From an uncultured Burkholderiales bacterium (GTDB lineage Bacteria > Pseudomonadota > Gammaproteobacteria > Burkholderiales > Burkholderiaceae_C), in the NCBI GenBank assembly GCA_903886485.1, contig CAISMH010000011.1, positions 361,974 to 425,973 of the forward strand: DNA of 64,000 nt, given 5' to 3'. The position numbers were made by a program, and so were the translations under genes. A model generated the notes under the pieces. It worked only from the letters and a program-made list of their open reading frames with translations. It ran no database searches and was not told the origin of the DNA. Of the stretch, positions 39,483-48,566 are shown piece after piece (position 1 is the stretch's first letter; each line of letters opens with the position of its first letter).

Positions 39483-40309
39483 CGCAACACCTCATTCAAA
39501 ACGTGGTGCTTTGTGCCGACGACTATGCGTTGAACGCCCCCGTCTCGCAAGGTATCGTCGCCTTGACCGTGTTGGGGCGCTTGAGTGCCACGAGTGTGAT
39601 GAGCCTGTCGGCGCGTTGGGCCGAAGACGCACCCGCCTTGCGCGAGGTGCGCCAGCGTTTGGATGTGGGCTTGCATTTGGACTGGACCAGCAGCTTTGCG
39701 CAGGCCGCTGGCCACGGCAGTGGGTTGACCACCGTGATGCTGTGTGCCGCACTGCGTCTGTATTCGCAAAAAAATATCGAAGTTGAAATCGAGCGTCAAC
39801 TCGACGCCTTTGAAGCGCATTGGCAAGCAGCGCCCGACCATCTCGATGGTCATCAACACATCCAGCAGTTCCCGGTGTTTCGGGATGCCTTGGCGGCGGT
39901 GCTGATGCGTCGTTACGGCACCCAGTTGCCGCGTCCTTGGTTGCGTGTCTCACAAGTGGGCCAGCCCGGTCTGAAGGCACGCATCATTTCGGCGATGGGT
40001 GCGCACGCCTTGCACGAATGGGCGCAGCACCACGCATGGCCCACAGTCAGCCCATTGCTCGGTGCGTATGGGTTTGATGGCAGCCTTGAGGGTTACGCAC
40101 ACCACATGCAAAACTGGTTGGCCCACTTGCCGACCGATCAAACAGCGCTCATCATGTGCCACCCCGCGGTGTCGGCCCAAGCCGACGATGCCATCGGCAC
40201 CGCACGCAAGCGCGAGTTTGCTTACCTTGCGAGTCACGACTTTGTGCAGCACATGCTCGACGCCAACGCGCGCTTGGTGCGCGGCAGTGGCAAACCTATA
40301 GAGACTTGA
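39479..40309 (+). CDS. YdjC/ChbG-family carbohydrate deacetylase
   Basis: 276-residue member of the ChbG/HpnK/YdjC family, metal-dependent deacetylases of N-acetylated sugars. The metal/catalytic residues are seen in VVLCADDYALN (two Asp), VGLHLDW and DHLDGHQHIQQFP (His pair). The ATG at 39479 overlaps the LysR stop, and seven bases separate its stop from the ArnT-like gene. In this block it would be the counterpart of ArnD, deacetylating a lipid-linked amino sugar before transfer; that role is inferred from context. Confidence 0.85.
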   Translation: MTQHLIQNVVLCADDYALNAPVSQGIVALTVLGRLSATSVMSLSARWAEDAPALREVRQRLDVGLHLDWTSSFAQAAGHGSGLTTVMLCAALRLYSQKNIEVEIERQLDAFEAHWQAAPDHLDGHQHIQQFPVFRDALAAVLMRRYGTQLPRPWLRVSQVGQPGLKARIISAMGAHALHEWAQHHAWPTVSPLLGAYGFDGSLEGYAHHMQNWLAHLPTDQTALIMCHPAVSAQADDAIGTARKREFAYLASHDFVQHMLDANARLVRGSGKPIET

Positions 40310-40316
40310 GACACGC

Positions 40317-41960
40317 ATGACCCCTTCTTTCTTTGCTTCTGAACGTGGGCGCACACCTGGGCGTATGCGTTGGGCCCTGTGGCTGCTGCCCGTGTTGCTG
40401 CTGGTGTTGGCCAGCGTGCGTCCCTTGTCCATTCCTGATGAAGGCCGTTATGCAGAAGTCGGCCGCTGGATGCTGATGACCGGCGACTGGCTCACGCCAC
40501 GCGTGGATGGCATTCCCTTCTTTCACAAGCCGCCGCTGCTGTATTGGTTGGAGGCTGCCTCCATGGCCGTGTTCGGCGTGACGCCTTGGGCTGCACGCTG
40601 GGTGGTGGCTTTGCACGCCTGCTTGATGCTTGGCCTCATGGCCGCTTGTGTGCGTCACTTTGCAGGTGCAGACGTGGCGCGTCGTGCCGCATGGGTGTTG
40701 GGCACCAGCATGACCTTTTTGGTCGCGGGTCAATACGTCAACACCGACATGCTGGTGGCCACATGGATGGGCGCTGCCATTTGGTGTTTTGCGCGTGCCT
40801 TCATGCACGAGGGTGGCATCCACGCCCATTGGGCGCGTGCTGGCTTTGTGGCCTGTGCTTTTGGGGTGTTGAGTAAAGGGTTGATTGGTTTGCTCTTGCC
40901 CGGCCTTGTGCTGTTTGTGTGGATTGCCTACACAAGCCAGTGGCGCAAAATTCTGGCCCTGCCATGGGTGAGCGGTCTTTTGCTTTTCGCGGCAGTGGCC
41001 TTGCCATGGTTTGTGTTGGCGGCGCGCGAGCATCCAGACATGCTGGCGTATATGTTTGGCAAGCACCAGTTTGGTCGCTACACCGCCACCACCTTCAACA
41101 ATGCGCGTCCTTGGTGGTTCTATGGGGTGGCTGTGACGGTGCTGCTGTTTCCGTGGATTTTCTTTGTCGCGGCCGATGGCGTGCAGCGTGTGCGCCAACG
41201 GTTGCGCGGTCATGCGTGTGACGACCAGAGCGCTTGGGTGGCGCTGTGTTGGATTTGGGTGCTCGCCATTCTGGGTTTCTTTTCGATTCCCAATTCCAAA
41301 CTCATGGGTTACGCGCTGCCCGTCATGCCTGCGCTGGCTGTGCTGGCCGCGTTGTGGTGGCAACGCTACCTCGCGCCGCGTGCGTGGAGTGCGTTGTTGT
41401 TTGCGGCCTTGTCGTTGGTAGGGGTGGGTGTGGCGGTCTTTGCCAATCACTATGCAAGCGAGTTCACGCTGGAGCGCAGCACGCGAGGCGTGGCCCAAGC
41501 GGTGGCCTGTCAAGTGCCCCCTGATGATGTGTTGGCCGTGATGGACGACTATCCGTATGACGTCATGTTCTACGCCCAACGCACCCGCCCCATGGAAGTG
41601 ATTCAGGACTGGGCGCGTGAGCAGCGAGAGGCCGGTGACGATTGGCGACGCGAGCTGATGGATGGGGTGGACTTTGATCCTGCTTCAGGTGCTGTGCTGC
41701 AACCGATGTCACGCTTGGCGGCCTTGCGCAGCGATCCACACGCGTGGGTGCTGGCGCCACGTTGGCACAAAGCCTTCCGAGCCGAAACTTACGCGGGCTT
41801 CACCGAAGCCTACCAAGACGAGGCGTGGATTTTGTATCGCGGCGTGAACATCGCGCCAAACGCAAGCAAGCCGTCTGGCCCATCAACGCGCGCGGCGAAA
41901 AGCCCAGAAACGACTGAGCAAAAAAGTTTGCGCGGATGCGAAGACCAGCGCAAAAAATAA
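40317..41960 (+). CDS. GT39 / ArnT-like glycosyltransferase
   Basis: 547-residue integral membrane glycosyltransferase of the PMT/ArnT superfamily. The first periplasmic loop carries IPDEGRYAEVGRWMLMTGDWLTPRVDGIPFFHKPPLLYW, with the catalytic Asp-Glu pair and the FxKPPLxYW motif of ArnT. About eleven to twelve hydrophobic segments follow to residue 390, then a periplasmic C-terminal part. Enzymes of this type transfer a sugar from undecaprenyl phosphate to lipid A or other acceptors. The tail (PSGPSTRAAKSPETTEQKS) is lysine- and serine-rich and overlaps the convergent gtrA gene by 78 bases. Confidence 0.9.
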   Translation: MTPSFFASERGRTPGRMRWALWLLPVLLLVLASVRPLSIPDEGRYAEVGRWMLMTGDWLTPRVDGIPFFHKPPLLYWLEAASMAVFGVTPWAARWVVALHACLMLGLMAACVRHFAGADVARRAAWVLGTSMTFLVAGQYVNTDMLVATWMGAAIWCFARAFMHEGGIHAHWARAGFVACAFGVLSKGLIGLLLPGLVLFVWIAYTSQWRKILALPWVSGLLLFAAVALPWFVLAAREHPDMLAYMFGKHQFGRYTATTFNNARPWWFYGVAVTVLLFPWIFFVAADGVQRVRQRLRGHACDDQSAWVALCWIWVLAILGFFSIPNSKLMGYALPVMPALAVLAALWWQRYLAPRAWSALLFAALSLVGVGVAVFANHYASEFTLERSTRGVAQAVACQVPPDDVLAVMDDYPYDVMFYAQRTRPMEVIQDWAREQREAGDDWRRELMDGVDFDPASGAVLQPMSRLAALRSDPHAWVLAPRWHKAFRAETYAGFTEAYQDEAWILYRGVNIAPNASKPSGPSTRAAKSPETTEQKSLRGCEDQRKK

Positions 41961-42254
41961 GGCCAACCACTCGGGCAAATTCAGCCCGCGCAGCAGCGCC
42001 ACAAACATCACTTCATTGGCAGCAAAGCCAGCCAATGCAGTCGCCGCAAAGCGACGAAAGCTTTGCCACAAGCCGGTGTCTGCATCGCTGAAACTCAAGC
42101 CGCGGTGACCTGCAAAGCTCACCACAAAGGCCACGCAAAAGCCGGCTGCGTTGGCCACTTCGGGCCACATGTATGGCATGGCCCACATGAACACCGCCAT
42201 GTGAACGGCAGCGGCTGTTGCGCCCACCACCAAAAACCAAAAACCGGTGCGCAT
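41883..42254 (-). CDS. GtrA family membrane protein (putative polyprenyl-phosphate sugar flippase)
   Basis: About 123 residues with four hydrophobic segments and the GtrA pattern: FWFLVVGATAAAVHMAVF, VANAAGFCVAFVVSFAGHRGLSF, FRRFAATALAGFAANEVMFVALL and LALFFALVFASAQTFLLSRFWAF. GtrA proteins are thought to flip undecaprenyl-phosphate sugars across the inner membrane. The ATG at 42254 is used; a TTG one codon earlier is possible. Its 3' end overlaps the tail of the ArnT-like gene on the other strand. The acyltransferase lies just upstream on the same strand. Confidence 0.85.
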   Translation of the reverse strand: MRTGFWFLVVGATAAAVHMAVFMWAMPYMWPEVANAAGFCVAFVVSFAGHRGLSFSDADTGLWQSFRRFAATALAGFAANEVMFVALLRGLNLPEWLALFFALVFASAQTFLLSRFWAFRRAR

Positions 42255-42260
42255 CAATAT

Positions 42261-44198
42261 TTATTTTCTAAGCATGGGCAGCAATTGCTTAGCAAGCTTT
42301 GAGCTTGCGTAGTCCGAGATGTGATCACCATAGCTGTACAAGAAGCTATCACCTTCAGAAATGGAACAGGTGTTGGTATTCAAATCACACAACAAAGGCG
42401 TAGGGTCAAAAATCAGTAACTCAGGATTCTGAGCTTGAAGTTGTTGGATGAATTCTCGGTATGGGGCCGTGCCTTTTAAATGGTCGGAATATGAGACCTG
42501 ACAATTTTGATTTGCATTTCTATGAATAAATATATTCAGGATTGCAAAAGGTGTCATGTCACCGCTGAGGCAACTGTTGGGATCAGGAAGAGTTGGATTG
42601 TCCATCACGAAAACGACTTTTTTCCCTGCGCCCTGGAGGTGCTGAATCGCGCTGCTGTAGGCTTTGACCCAGGTACTGATTTTTTCCGATGGGACTTGAT
42701 AATCTATAAAGCCAGTCGTTTGATTCAGTGATGTAAACCCCCTCAGCGCGTTGCTCAGTACGACAGTTTTGATATTTTTATCGGACGTAATTTTGTCCAT
42801 CGCGAGCTGATTGAGGCCGTCTGAATAGCCCGTTAGAAAATTCACGGGGCCAATCATCATCCAACTTTCTTTGGCTGATGATTGACGTGACAATCCAAAA
42901 TACAAAGCCTCACCTTTGCTATCGCCCAAAACGGCATAGTTAGGCTGGCTGAGTTTGTTGTCTTGTGTGCACCACTCGATGTCGATGGTTTTGATCTCTT
43001 CTAAGCCGCAAATTCGACTGTGACTCGAACGATCTGCTCCGATCACCAACGTGGCTGGATTGCCATTGAGTTTTCCGAATTGCCTAAATGCAAAACCATG
43101 GTTTGTTTTGATGTAGAAGGCCGTCACAAGGACCGCGATCATCGCAGCACTTAAAACGGTCACGATGAATTGATTGTCTTTTTTTCCTCGAATTGGTTTC
43201 TCGATCAATTGATAAGTTAACCAAGCCAACAAAAAACTAGTGCCGACCAAGGCAAGTCTTTGCGCGCTGGAGGGTGTTCCTCCTTCAAAAATGCGGGCAA
43301 AACTCAGCAAAGGCCAGTGCCATAGATAAAGCGGGTAACTGATCAATCCAATCGATACAAAAAGCGGATTCGCCAGTAATTTCTGGTTAAAAATGGAATT
43401 GCGAGACCAAATAAGCAGGGCAGCACCCACGACAGGAAATAAAGCCAAGGTGCCTGGAAACGCTGACTTCTTATCAATCAAGAAAAATCCGATCGTGATG
43501 GATGCCACCCCGATCAAGCTGATGAAGTCATGGTGTTTTTGCAGGAGTTTGGGGTGCGTCATGCTGATTGACGCAAGCAACCCGCCCGCCAACAGCTCCC
43601 AAAATCGGGTTAATGGTGAATAAAAGTCTCCGACAGGATCAATTTGTATTTTCCATGCGCTGTAAATAAACGAGGCTGCCAAAAGCACAGCGATTGGCGC
43701 AAAGACAAATCTACGGAATTTAACCAAAGTAATGAATATCAATGGCCAGAATAAATAGAATTGCTCTTCGATGGCCAGAGACCATAAATGCAGCAGTGGC
43801 TTGGTTTCTGCGGGATTGTCAAAGTATCCAGACTCTCGCCAAGAGACAACATTGTTGATAAATGCAGCGCCAGCAGCGGCGTGTCGTGTCAACTGCTTGT
43901 ATTCGTCCGCAGTCAAGGCGACCCATCCAACAACCAAGCTGAAAATTAACACGATCAGCAAAGCAGGAAAAATTCGTTTGATACGTTTCGCATAAAAGTG
44001 AGACAAAGAAAACGAATTATTTATTTGCTCTTTGAAAATAATGCCAGTTATTAAATATCCGGAAATAACAAAAAATATATCAACCCCAATAAACCCGCCC
44101 GTCAAAACGCTCGGAAATGAATGAAAAATAACAACGGATACTACGGCAATAAATCGAAGGCCATCAATATCGGGCCGGTAGGAGTCGTGAGTGTGCAT
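42261..44198 (-). CDS. Acyltransferase 3 family protein with C-terminal SGNH-like domain (OafA/OatA type)
   Basis: 645-residue membrane O-acyltransferase. The N-terminal half has about ten hydrophobic segments: YRPDIDGLRFIAVVSVVIFHSFP with the catalytic His, then FIGVDIFFVISGYLITGIIF and SIGLISYPLYLWHWPLLSFARIF. The C-terminal 260 residues look like an SGNH hydrolase domain (YAVLGDSKGEALYFGL; FSYGDHISDYASSKLA near the end). Such proteins O-acetylate surface polysaccharides. The gene is visibly more AT-rich than all its neighbours, with codons such as AAT, ATA and TTT frequent, which points to recent acquisition. Met24 of the open frame (44198) is taken as the start. Confidence 0.88.
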   Translation of the reverse strand: MHTHDSYRPDIDGLRFIAVVSVVIFHSFPSVLTGGFIGVDIFFVISGYLITGIIFKEQINNSFSLSHFYAKRIKRIFPALLIVLIFSLVVGWVALTADEYKQLTRHAAAGAAFINNVVSWRESGYFDNPAETKPLLHLWSLAIEEQFYLFWPLIFITLVKFRRFVFAPIAVLLAASFIYSAWKIQIDPVGDFYSPLTRFWELLAGGLLASISMTHPKLLQKHHDFISLIGVASITIGFFLIDKKSAFPGTLALFPVVGAALLIWSRNSIFNQKLLANPLFVSIGLISYPLYLWHWPLLSFARIFEGGTPSSAQRLALVGTSFLLAWLTYQLIEKPIRGKKDNQFIVTVLSAAMIAVLVTAFYIKTNHGFAFRQFGKLNGNPATLVIGADRSSHSRICGLEEIKTIDIEWCTQDNKLSQPNYAVLGDSKGEALYFGLSRQSSAKESWMMIGPVNFLTGYSDGLNQLAMDKITSDKNIKTVVLSNALRGFTSLNQTTGFIDYQVPSEKISTWVKAYSSAIQHLQGAGKKVVFVMDNPTLPDPNSCLSGDMTPFAILNIFIHRNANQNCQVSYSDHLKGTAPYREFIQQLQAQNPELLIFDPTPLLCDLNTNTCSISEGDSFLYSYGDHISDYASSKLAKQLLPMLRK

Positions 44199-44292
44199 GT
44201 GCTTCCAGATATAAATAATTAGCGTGTGACTAAAACTTCGGTGAATCAATTTTAATTGGCTGACCACCGCAAAAAGCCGGTGCGCAGGTGGC

Positions 44293-45348
44293 TCAGACCG
44301 GATGAGGTGGGTCGGTATCGATCACCTCGGGTGCCACGGTTTTGATGGGTGCCAGCCCTAAGCCTGCGCCCCAGCGCTGGCTCACCAAATACATCGGGCG
44401 CTGCTTCACCTCTTCGTAAATGCGGCCCACGTATTCGGCCAGCACGCCGATGGACAGCAGCTGAATGCCGCTGAAAAACATCATGCCCACTACCAGCGTG
44501 GCGTAGCCCGGCACATCAATGCCCCAAAGGAAATACTCCATCACCACGTAGGCGCCATAGCCCAAAGACAACATGGCCAGCAGCAAGCCGGTGATGGTCA
44601 AAGCGCGCAAGGGTGCAATTGAAAACGCCAACACCCCCGTCAGCGCCAGCGCAAACGAGCCGCGCAAGCCAAAACTGCTTTCGCCCGCAGCGCGGGGCAG
44701 TGGCTCATAGTCCATCGCTGTGCTGGCAAAACCCACCCAAGCGTACAAGCCCTTCATGAAGCGGTTGCGCTCAGGCAGTTGCTTCAACGCTTCCACCACG
44801 CGGCGGTCCATCAAACGGAAGTCGCCTGCGTGTGCAGGAATCTTCACACGGTTGCCCGCATTGATGAGTTTGTAAAACATGCCCGTCAAGCCTGCGTGCA
44901 AAGCCGACTGGTCATCGCGCGTGCGGCGAATCGCGTACACCACATCCGAGCCCTCGCGCCAGCGCTGGAGCATGTCGCCCACCAGCGACACGGGGTGCTG
45001 ACCGTCCGAATCCATCAGCACCACCACCTCGCCGCGCGCGGTATCAAGGCCCGCGGTGAGCGCGGCTTCTTTGCCAAAGTTGCGCGATAGGTGGATGCCC
45101 ACCACTTCGCGGTGGGCTTCGCACAATGCTTGAATGACTTGTGCGGTGTCGTCACGGCTGCCGTCGTCGATGAGCACGATCTCCACCTGTGAACCCAGCG
45201 CTTGCAAGGCTTGCAACACCTGTGGCACCAAGGCGCCCAAGCTTTTGCCCTCGTTGTAGGCGGGCATGACGCACGACAAGGTGGGGGTGTATTGAAAACG
45301 GTCGGAGGGGGTGAGGTCGTGGGGCGCGCGCATATAGGGGTAGATCAT
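44293..45348 (-). CDS. GT2 glycosyltransferase, GtrB/ArnC/DPM1-like
   Basis: 351-residue polyprenyl-phosphate sugar transferase. The GT-A domain shows LSCVMPAYNEGKSLGALVP, VEIVLIDDGSRDDT, HLSRNFGKEAALTAGLD and the metal-binding VVLMDSDGQHP. Two C-terminal membrane helices follow (ALTITGLLLAMLSLGYGAYVVM; YATLVVGMMFFSGIQLLSIGVLAEY), as in GtrB and ArnC, which load a sugar onto undecaprenyl phosphate. The open frame continues antisense through argS and is not coding there. The start at 45348 (MIYPYMRAPHDL) could also be Met6. It is divergent from argS. Confidence 0.9.
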   Translation of the reverse strand: MIYPYMRAPHDLTPSDRFQYTPTLSCVMPAYNEGKSLGALVPQVLQALQALGSQVEIVLIDDGSRDDTAQVIQALCEAHREVVGIHLSRNFGKEAALTAGLDTARGEVVVLMDSDGQHPVSLVGDMLQRWREGSDVVYAIRRTRDDQSALHAGLTGMFYKLINAGNRVKIPAHAGDFRLMDRRVVEALKQLPERNRFMKGLYAWVGFASTAMDYEPLPRAAGESSFGLRGSFALALTGVLAFSIAPLRALTITGLLLAMLSLGYGAYVVMEYFLWGIDVPGYATLVVGMMFFSGIQLLSIGVLAEYVGRIYEEVKQRPMYLVSQRWGAGLGLAPIKTVAPEVIDTDPPHPV

Positions 45349-45402
45349 GCCAAAAAATCTGGACGCTCCTTCAATTGCAGGACCGCCCCGTAAAATCCAG
45401 CC

Positions 45403-47112
45403 ATGCTCCAAGTTAAACAAGAATTGCTGGCCGCCCTGAGCCAAGCCCTCGACGGGTTGTTGCCCGGTTCCGGCCACAAGGCCGCTTTTGAATCTCCCAA
45501 GGTTGCCGCGCATGGCGACTACGCCATCACGGCAGCCATGCAGTTGGCCAAGCCCCTCAAGCTCAATCCCCGTCAGCTGGGTGAGCAATTGCGCGATGCA
45601 CTGCTGGCCGCGCCCGTGTACCAACAGTGGGTGCAAGACATTGAGATTGCAGGTCCCGGCTTCATCAACATCCGTTTGAAGCCCACCGCCAAGCAACAAA
45701 TCGTGCGTGAGGTGTTGGCGGCCAAAGATTGCTTTGGCTTCCAACCCGACAACGGCCAGCGCGTGTTGGTGGAGTTTGTGTCGGCCAACCCCACTGGCCC
45801 ATTGCATGTGGGCCACGGTCGCCAAGCGGCGTTGGGTGATGCCATTTGTAACTTGTTTGCCACGCAGGGCTTCAACGTGTACCGCGAGTTTTATTACAAC
45901 GACGCAGGCGTGCAAATCAACACCTTGGCCAAGAGCACGCACATGCGTGCCCAAGGTTTCAAGCCTGGCGACGACTGCTGGCCGGTGGACCCTGAGAATC
46001 CAGAGAGCAAAGCGTTTTACAACGGCGACTACATCCAAGACATTGCCACCGATTTTTTGGCCGGCAAAACCGTCAAATCCGACGACCGTGAATTCACCGC
46101 CAGCGGCGACGTGAACGATGTGGATGGCATGCGCGAATTCGCCGTGGCCTATCTGCGCCATGAGCAAGACCTCGACTTGAAAGCCTTTGACGTCAAGTTC
46201 GACAACTACTACTTGGAAAGCAGCCTCTACACCAGCGGCAAAGTGGCCGATGCAGTGAGCCGTTTGCAAGCGGCGGGCAAAACCTACGAGCAAGACGGTG
46301 CCTTGTGGCTCAAGTCCACCGATTACGGTGACGACAAAGACCGTGTGATGAAAAAAACAGACGGCACCTACACCTACTTTGTGCCAGACGTGGCCTACCA
46401 CATCACCAAGTGGGAGCGTGGCTTCACCAAGGTGGTCAACATCCAAGGCACCGACCACCACGGCACCATTGCTCGCGTGCGTGCGGGTTTGCAAGCAGCT
46501 AACGTGGGCATTCCCGAGGGCTACCCTGACTACGTGTTGCACACCATGGTGCGCGTGATGCGCGGCGGCGAAGAGGTCAAGATTTCCAAACGTGCCGGCA
46601 GCTATGTGACCTTGCGCGACTTGATCGAGTGGACCAGCAAAGACGCGGTGCGCTTTTTCCTGCTCTCACGCAAGCCCGACACCGAGTACACCTTCGACGT
46701 GGACTTGGCCGTGCAAAAGAACAACGACAACCCCGTGTACTACGTGCAATATGCTCACGCCCGCATTTGCTCGGTGTTGCGCGCCTGGGCTGACAAAGAC
46801 GGTGGCGATGTGGCCTCGCTGCAAAGCGTGGACTTGTCCGCGCTGGAGAGCCCACAAGCCCAAGCCCTCATGCTGCAACTGGCCAAGTACCCCGCCATGC
46901 TCTCGGCCGCCTCGGCCGACTTTGCACCGCATGACGTGACCTTCTACCTGCGCGATCTCGCGGCCAGCTATCACAGCTACTACGACGCCGAGCGCATCTT
47001 GGTGGACGATGAGGGCATCAAAAAAGCGCGACTCGCACTCGTCGCTGCCACGGCCCAAGTGCTGCACAATGGCTTGGCAGTTTTGGGGGTGTCCGCCCCT
47101 GCCAGCATGTGA
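45403..47112 (+). CDS. argS: Arginyl-tRNA synthetase
   Basis: 569-residue class I synthetase charging tRNA-Arg. The HIGH-type motif is HVGHG in [18 protein letters not shown] near residue 132. Other signatures are [32 protein letters not shown] and [16 protein letters not shown] (KMSKS-type). The DALR anticodon-binding domain ends the chain. The N-terminal ArgS additional domain (residues 1-110) is present. It is followed by the SPOR gene after 20 bases. Confidence 0.97.
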   Translation: MLQVKQELLAALSQALDGLLPGSGHKAAFESPKVAAHGDYAITAAMQLAKPLKLNPRQLGEQLRDALLAAPVYQQWVQDIEIAGPGFINIRLKPTAKQQIVREVLAAKDCFGFQPDNGQRVLVEFVSANPTGPLHVGHGRQAALGDAICNLFATQGFNVYREFYYNDAGVQINTLAKSTHMRAQGFKPGDDCWPVDPENPESKAFYNGDYIQDIATDFLAGKTVKSDDREFTASGDVNDVDGMREFAVAYLRHEQDLDLKAFDVKFDNYYLESSLYTSGKVADAVSRLQAAGKTYEQDGALWLKSTDYGDDKDRVMKKTDGTYTYFVPDVAYHITKWERGFTKVVNIQGTDHHGTIARVRAGLQAANVGIPEGYPDYVLHTMVRVMRGGEEVKISKRAGSYVTLRDLIEWTSKDAVRFFLLSRKPDTEYTFDVDLAVQKNNDNPVYYVQYAHARICSVLRAWADKDGGDVASLQSVDLSALESPQAQALMLQLAKYPAMLSAASADFAPHDVTFYLRDLAASYHSYYDAERILVDDEGIKKARLALVAATAQVLHNGLAVLGVSAPASM

Positions 47113-47132
47113 CGTATCGGGAGACATCAGCC

Positions 47133-47813
47133 ATGAATCAACAACGCGGAAACACCTTGGTCGGCTTCATCATCGGTTTGTTGGTGGGTTTGACGGTGGC
47201 TTTGGGTGTGGCCATTTATGTCACCAAAGTGCCGATTCCATTCATGAGCAAAGGCCAAACGCGCTCGTCTGACTCCGATGCCGCTGAAGCCGAGAAGAAC
47301 AAAGACTGGGACCCGAACGCCCCGTTGTACGGCAAGAAGGGGACTAAGCCGAGCGACAAAGTGGACGAGCCCAAAGCCGACATCAAGCCAGAGCCCAAAG
47401 CGGACAACACGGTCAAGGTCGACCCCAAGAGCGCTGACCCCTTGGGTGATCTGGCCAAAGCGAAAACTGCCGAGCCTAAAGTCAAGCCTGTTGAGCCCAA
47501 AGCAGCAGAAACCAAGCCTGCCGAAGCCAACAATGGCATGGATGTCAAGGCCGATTCCAAGCCCGTTGCCAGTGCAGATCCATTCATTTATTTTGTGCAA
47601 GCCGGCGCCTATCGCAGCAACGATGAGGCCGAGGCGCAACGTGCCAAAACTGTTTTACTGGGGCTCGATGCCAAGATCAGTGAACGCGACCAAGGCGGTC
47701 GCACGGTCTACCGCGTGCGTGTGGGGCCGATGGACAAATCAGAAGCCGAGCGCGTGCGCGCCAAGCTAGAAGCCGCCCATATCGATTCCGCCATGGTGCG
47801 GGTGCAACGTTAA
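47133..47813 (+). CDS. SPOR-domain protein, FtsN-like
   Basis: 226-residue protein with one N-terminal membrane helix (TLVGFIIGLLVGLTVALGVAIYV), a long Lys/Pro/Asp/Glu-rich linker (residues 40-150) and a C-terminal SPOR domain beginning YFVQAGAYRSNDEAEAQRAK and ending IDSAMVRVQR. SPOR domains bind denuded septal peptidoglycan, so a role in cell division like FtsN is likely. The start at 47133 matches the family and leaves a 20-base gap to argS. argS-SPOR-dsbA is a usual order in this group. Confidence 0.9.
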   Translation: MNQQRGNTLVGFIIGLLVGLTVALGVAIYVTKVPIPFMSKGQTRSSDSDAAEAEKNKDWDPNAPLYGKKGTKPSDKVDEPKADIKPEPKADNTVKVDPKSADPLGDLAKAKTAEPKVKPVEPKAAETKPAEANNGMDVKADSKPVASADPFIYFVQAGAYRSNDEAEAQRAKTVLLGLDAKISERDQGGRTVYRVRVGPMDKSEAERVRAKLEAAHIDSAMVRVQR

Positions 47814-47830
47814 ACACCAAGAGGTCAAGC

Positions 47831-48490
47831 ATGAAACGTCGTGATTTTTCTTTCGCTGCTGTCAGCGCTGCTACGGCGGCAACTCTGCCTTTGGCTGCCC
47901 ACGCGCAAGGTCCATCGGGTGCTAAAAAGCCGGTTGAAGGCACGGATTACCTGTCGCTCGACAAGCGTGTGCCCACCGATGTGGGGACCGGCAAGATCGA
48001 GTTGATCGAGTTCTTTTGGTACAGCTGCCCCCATTGCAATGCGTTTGAACCCACCTTCTCCGCTTGGGTCAAAGCCGCCCCCAAAGACGTGGTGGTGCAG
48101 CGCGTGCCTGTGCGCTTTCGTGACGACTTTGAAGCCCAGCAGCGTGCGTATTACGTGTTTGAGTCACTCGGCATGGCCGATGCCATGCACGGCAAGCTCT
48201 TTCACGCCATTCACGCCGAGCATCAACAGCTCAGCACCGCCCCTGCATTGGCCGCATGGGCGAATAAAAATGGCCTGCCTGAGAAAAAGTTCATGGACAC
48301 TTTCAACAGCTTTGGTGTCGCCGCCAAAGCCCGCCGTGCAACGCAATTGCAAGACGCGTTCAAAGTGCAGGGCGTCCCCGCCTTGGGTGTGGCAGGCCGC
48401 TTCTACACAGACGGCTCACTCACCCAAACCATGGAACGCGCTTTGCAAGTGGCCGAGTACCTGATGGGCGAGGTGCGTCGCGGTCGCTGA
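47831..48490 (+). CDS. dsbA: Thiol:disulfide interchange protein DsbA
   Basis: 219-residue periplasmic oxidase that introduces disulfide bonds. The active site is CPHC in FFWYSCPHCNAFEP, and the cis-Pro loop is VQGVPALGV. The export signal starts MKRRDFSFAAVSAATAATLP and ends AHAQ. Its twin-arginine-like RRDFSF pattern is unusual compared with the SRP-type signal of E. coli DsbA. It follows the SPOR gene after 17 bases. Confidence 0.94.
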   Translation: MKRRDFSFAAVSAATAATLPLAAHAQGPSGAKKPVEGTDYLSLDKRVPTDVGTGKIELIEFFWYSCPHCNAFEPTFSAWVKAAPKDVVVQRVPVRFRDDFEAQQRAYYVFESLGMADAMHGKLFHAIHAEHQQLSTAPALAAWANKNGLPEKKFMDTFNSFGVAAKARRATQLQDAFKVQGVPALGVAGRFYTDGSLTQTMERALQVAEYLMGEVRRGR

Positions 48491-48504
48491 GCCAATTAGA
48501 GTCA

Positions 48505-48565
48505 GCACGAAAATTGCTAATGTTGGTGGTTAGAATGCCAGCACTCCAACGAGCAATATTCGTGC
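48505..48565. repeat. 14-bp inverted repeat before lptA
   Basis: GCACGAAAATTGCT (48505-48518) and AGCAATATTCGTGC (48552-48565) are inverted copies matching at 13 of 14 positions, with a 33-base interior containing TAGAAT at 48531-48536. The right arm ends one base before the lptA start codon and replaces any ribosome binding site, so folding would occlude translation initiation. It could equally be a dyad for a DNA-binding protein. Confidence 0.7.
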
Positions 48566-48566
48566 C

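Noticed and set aside
44199..44292. Possible insertion-sequence remnant in the AT-rich gap upstream of the acyltransferase
   Set aside because: No terminal inverted repeats, target duplications or transposase fragments are visible.
45349..46542. N-terminal extension of the GT2 open frame running antisense to argS
   Set aside because: The extension has shadow-type composition, and the GT2 domain begins just after 45348.
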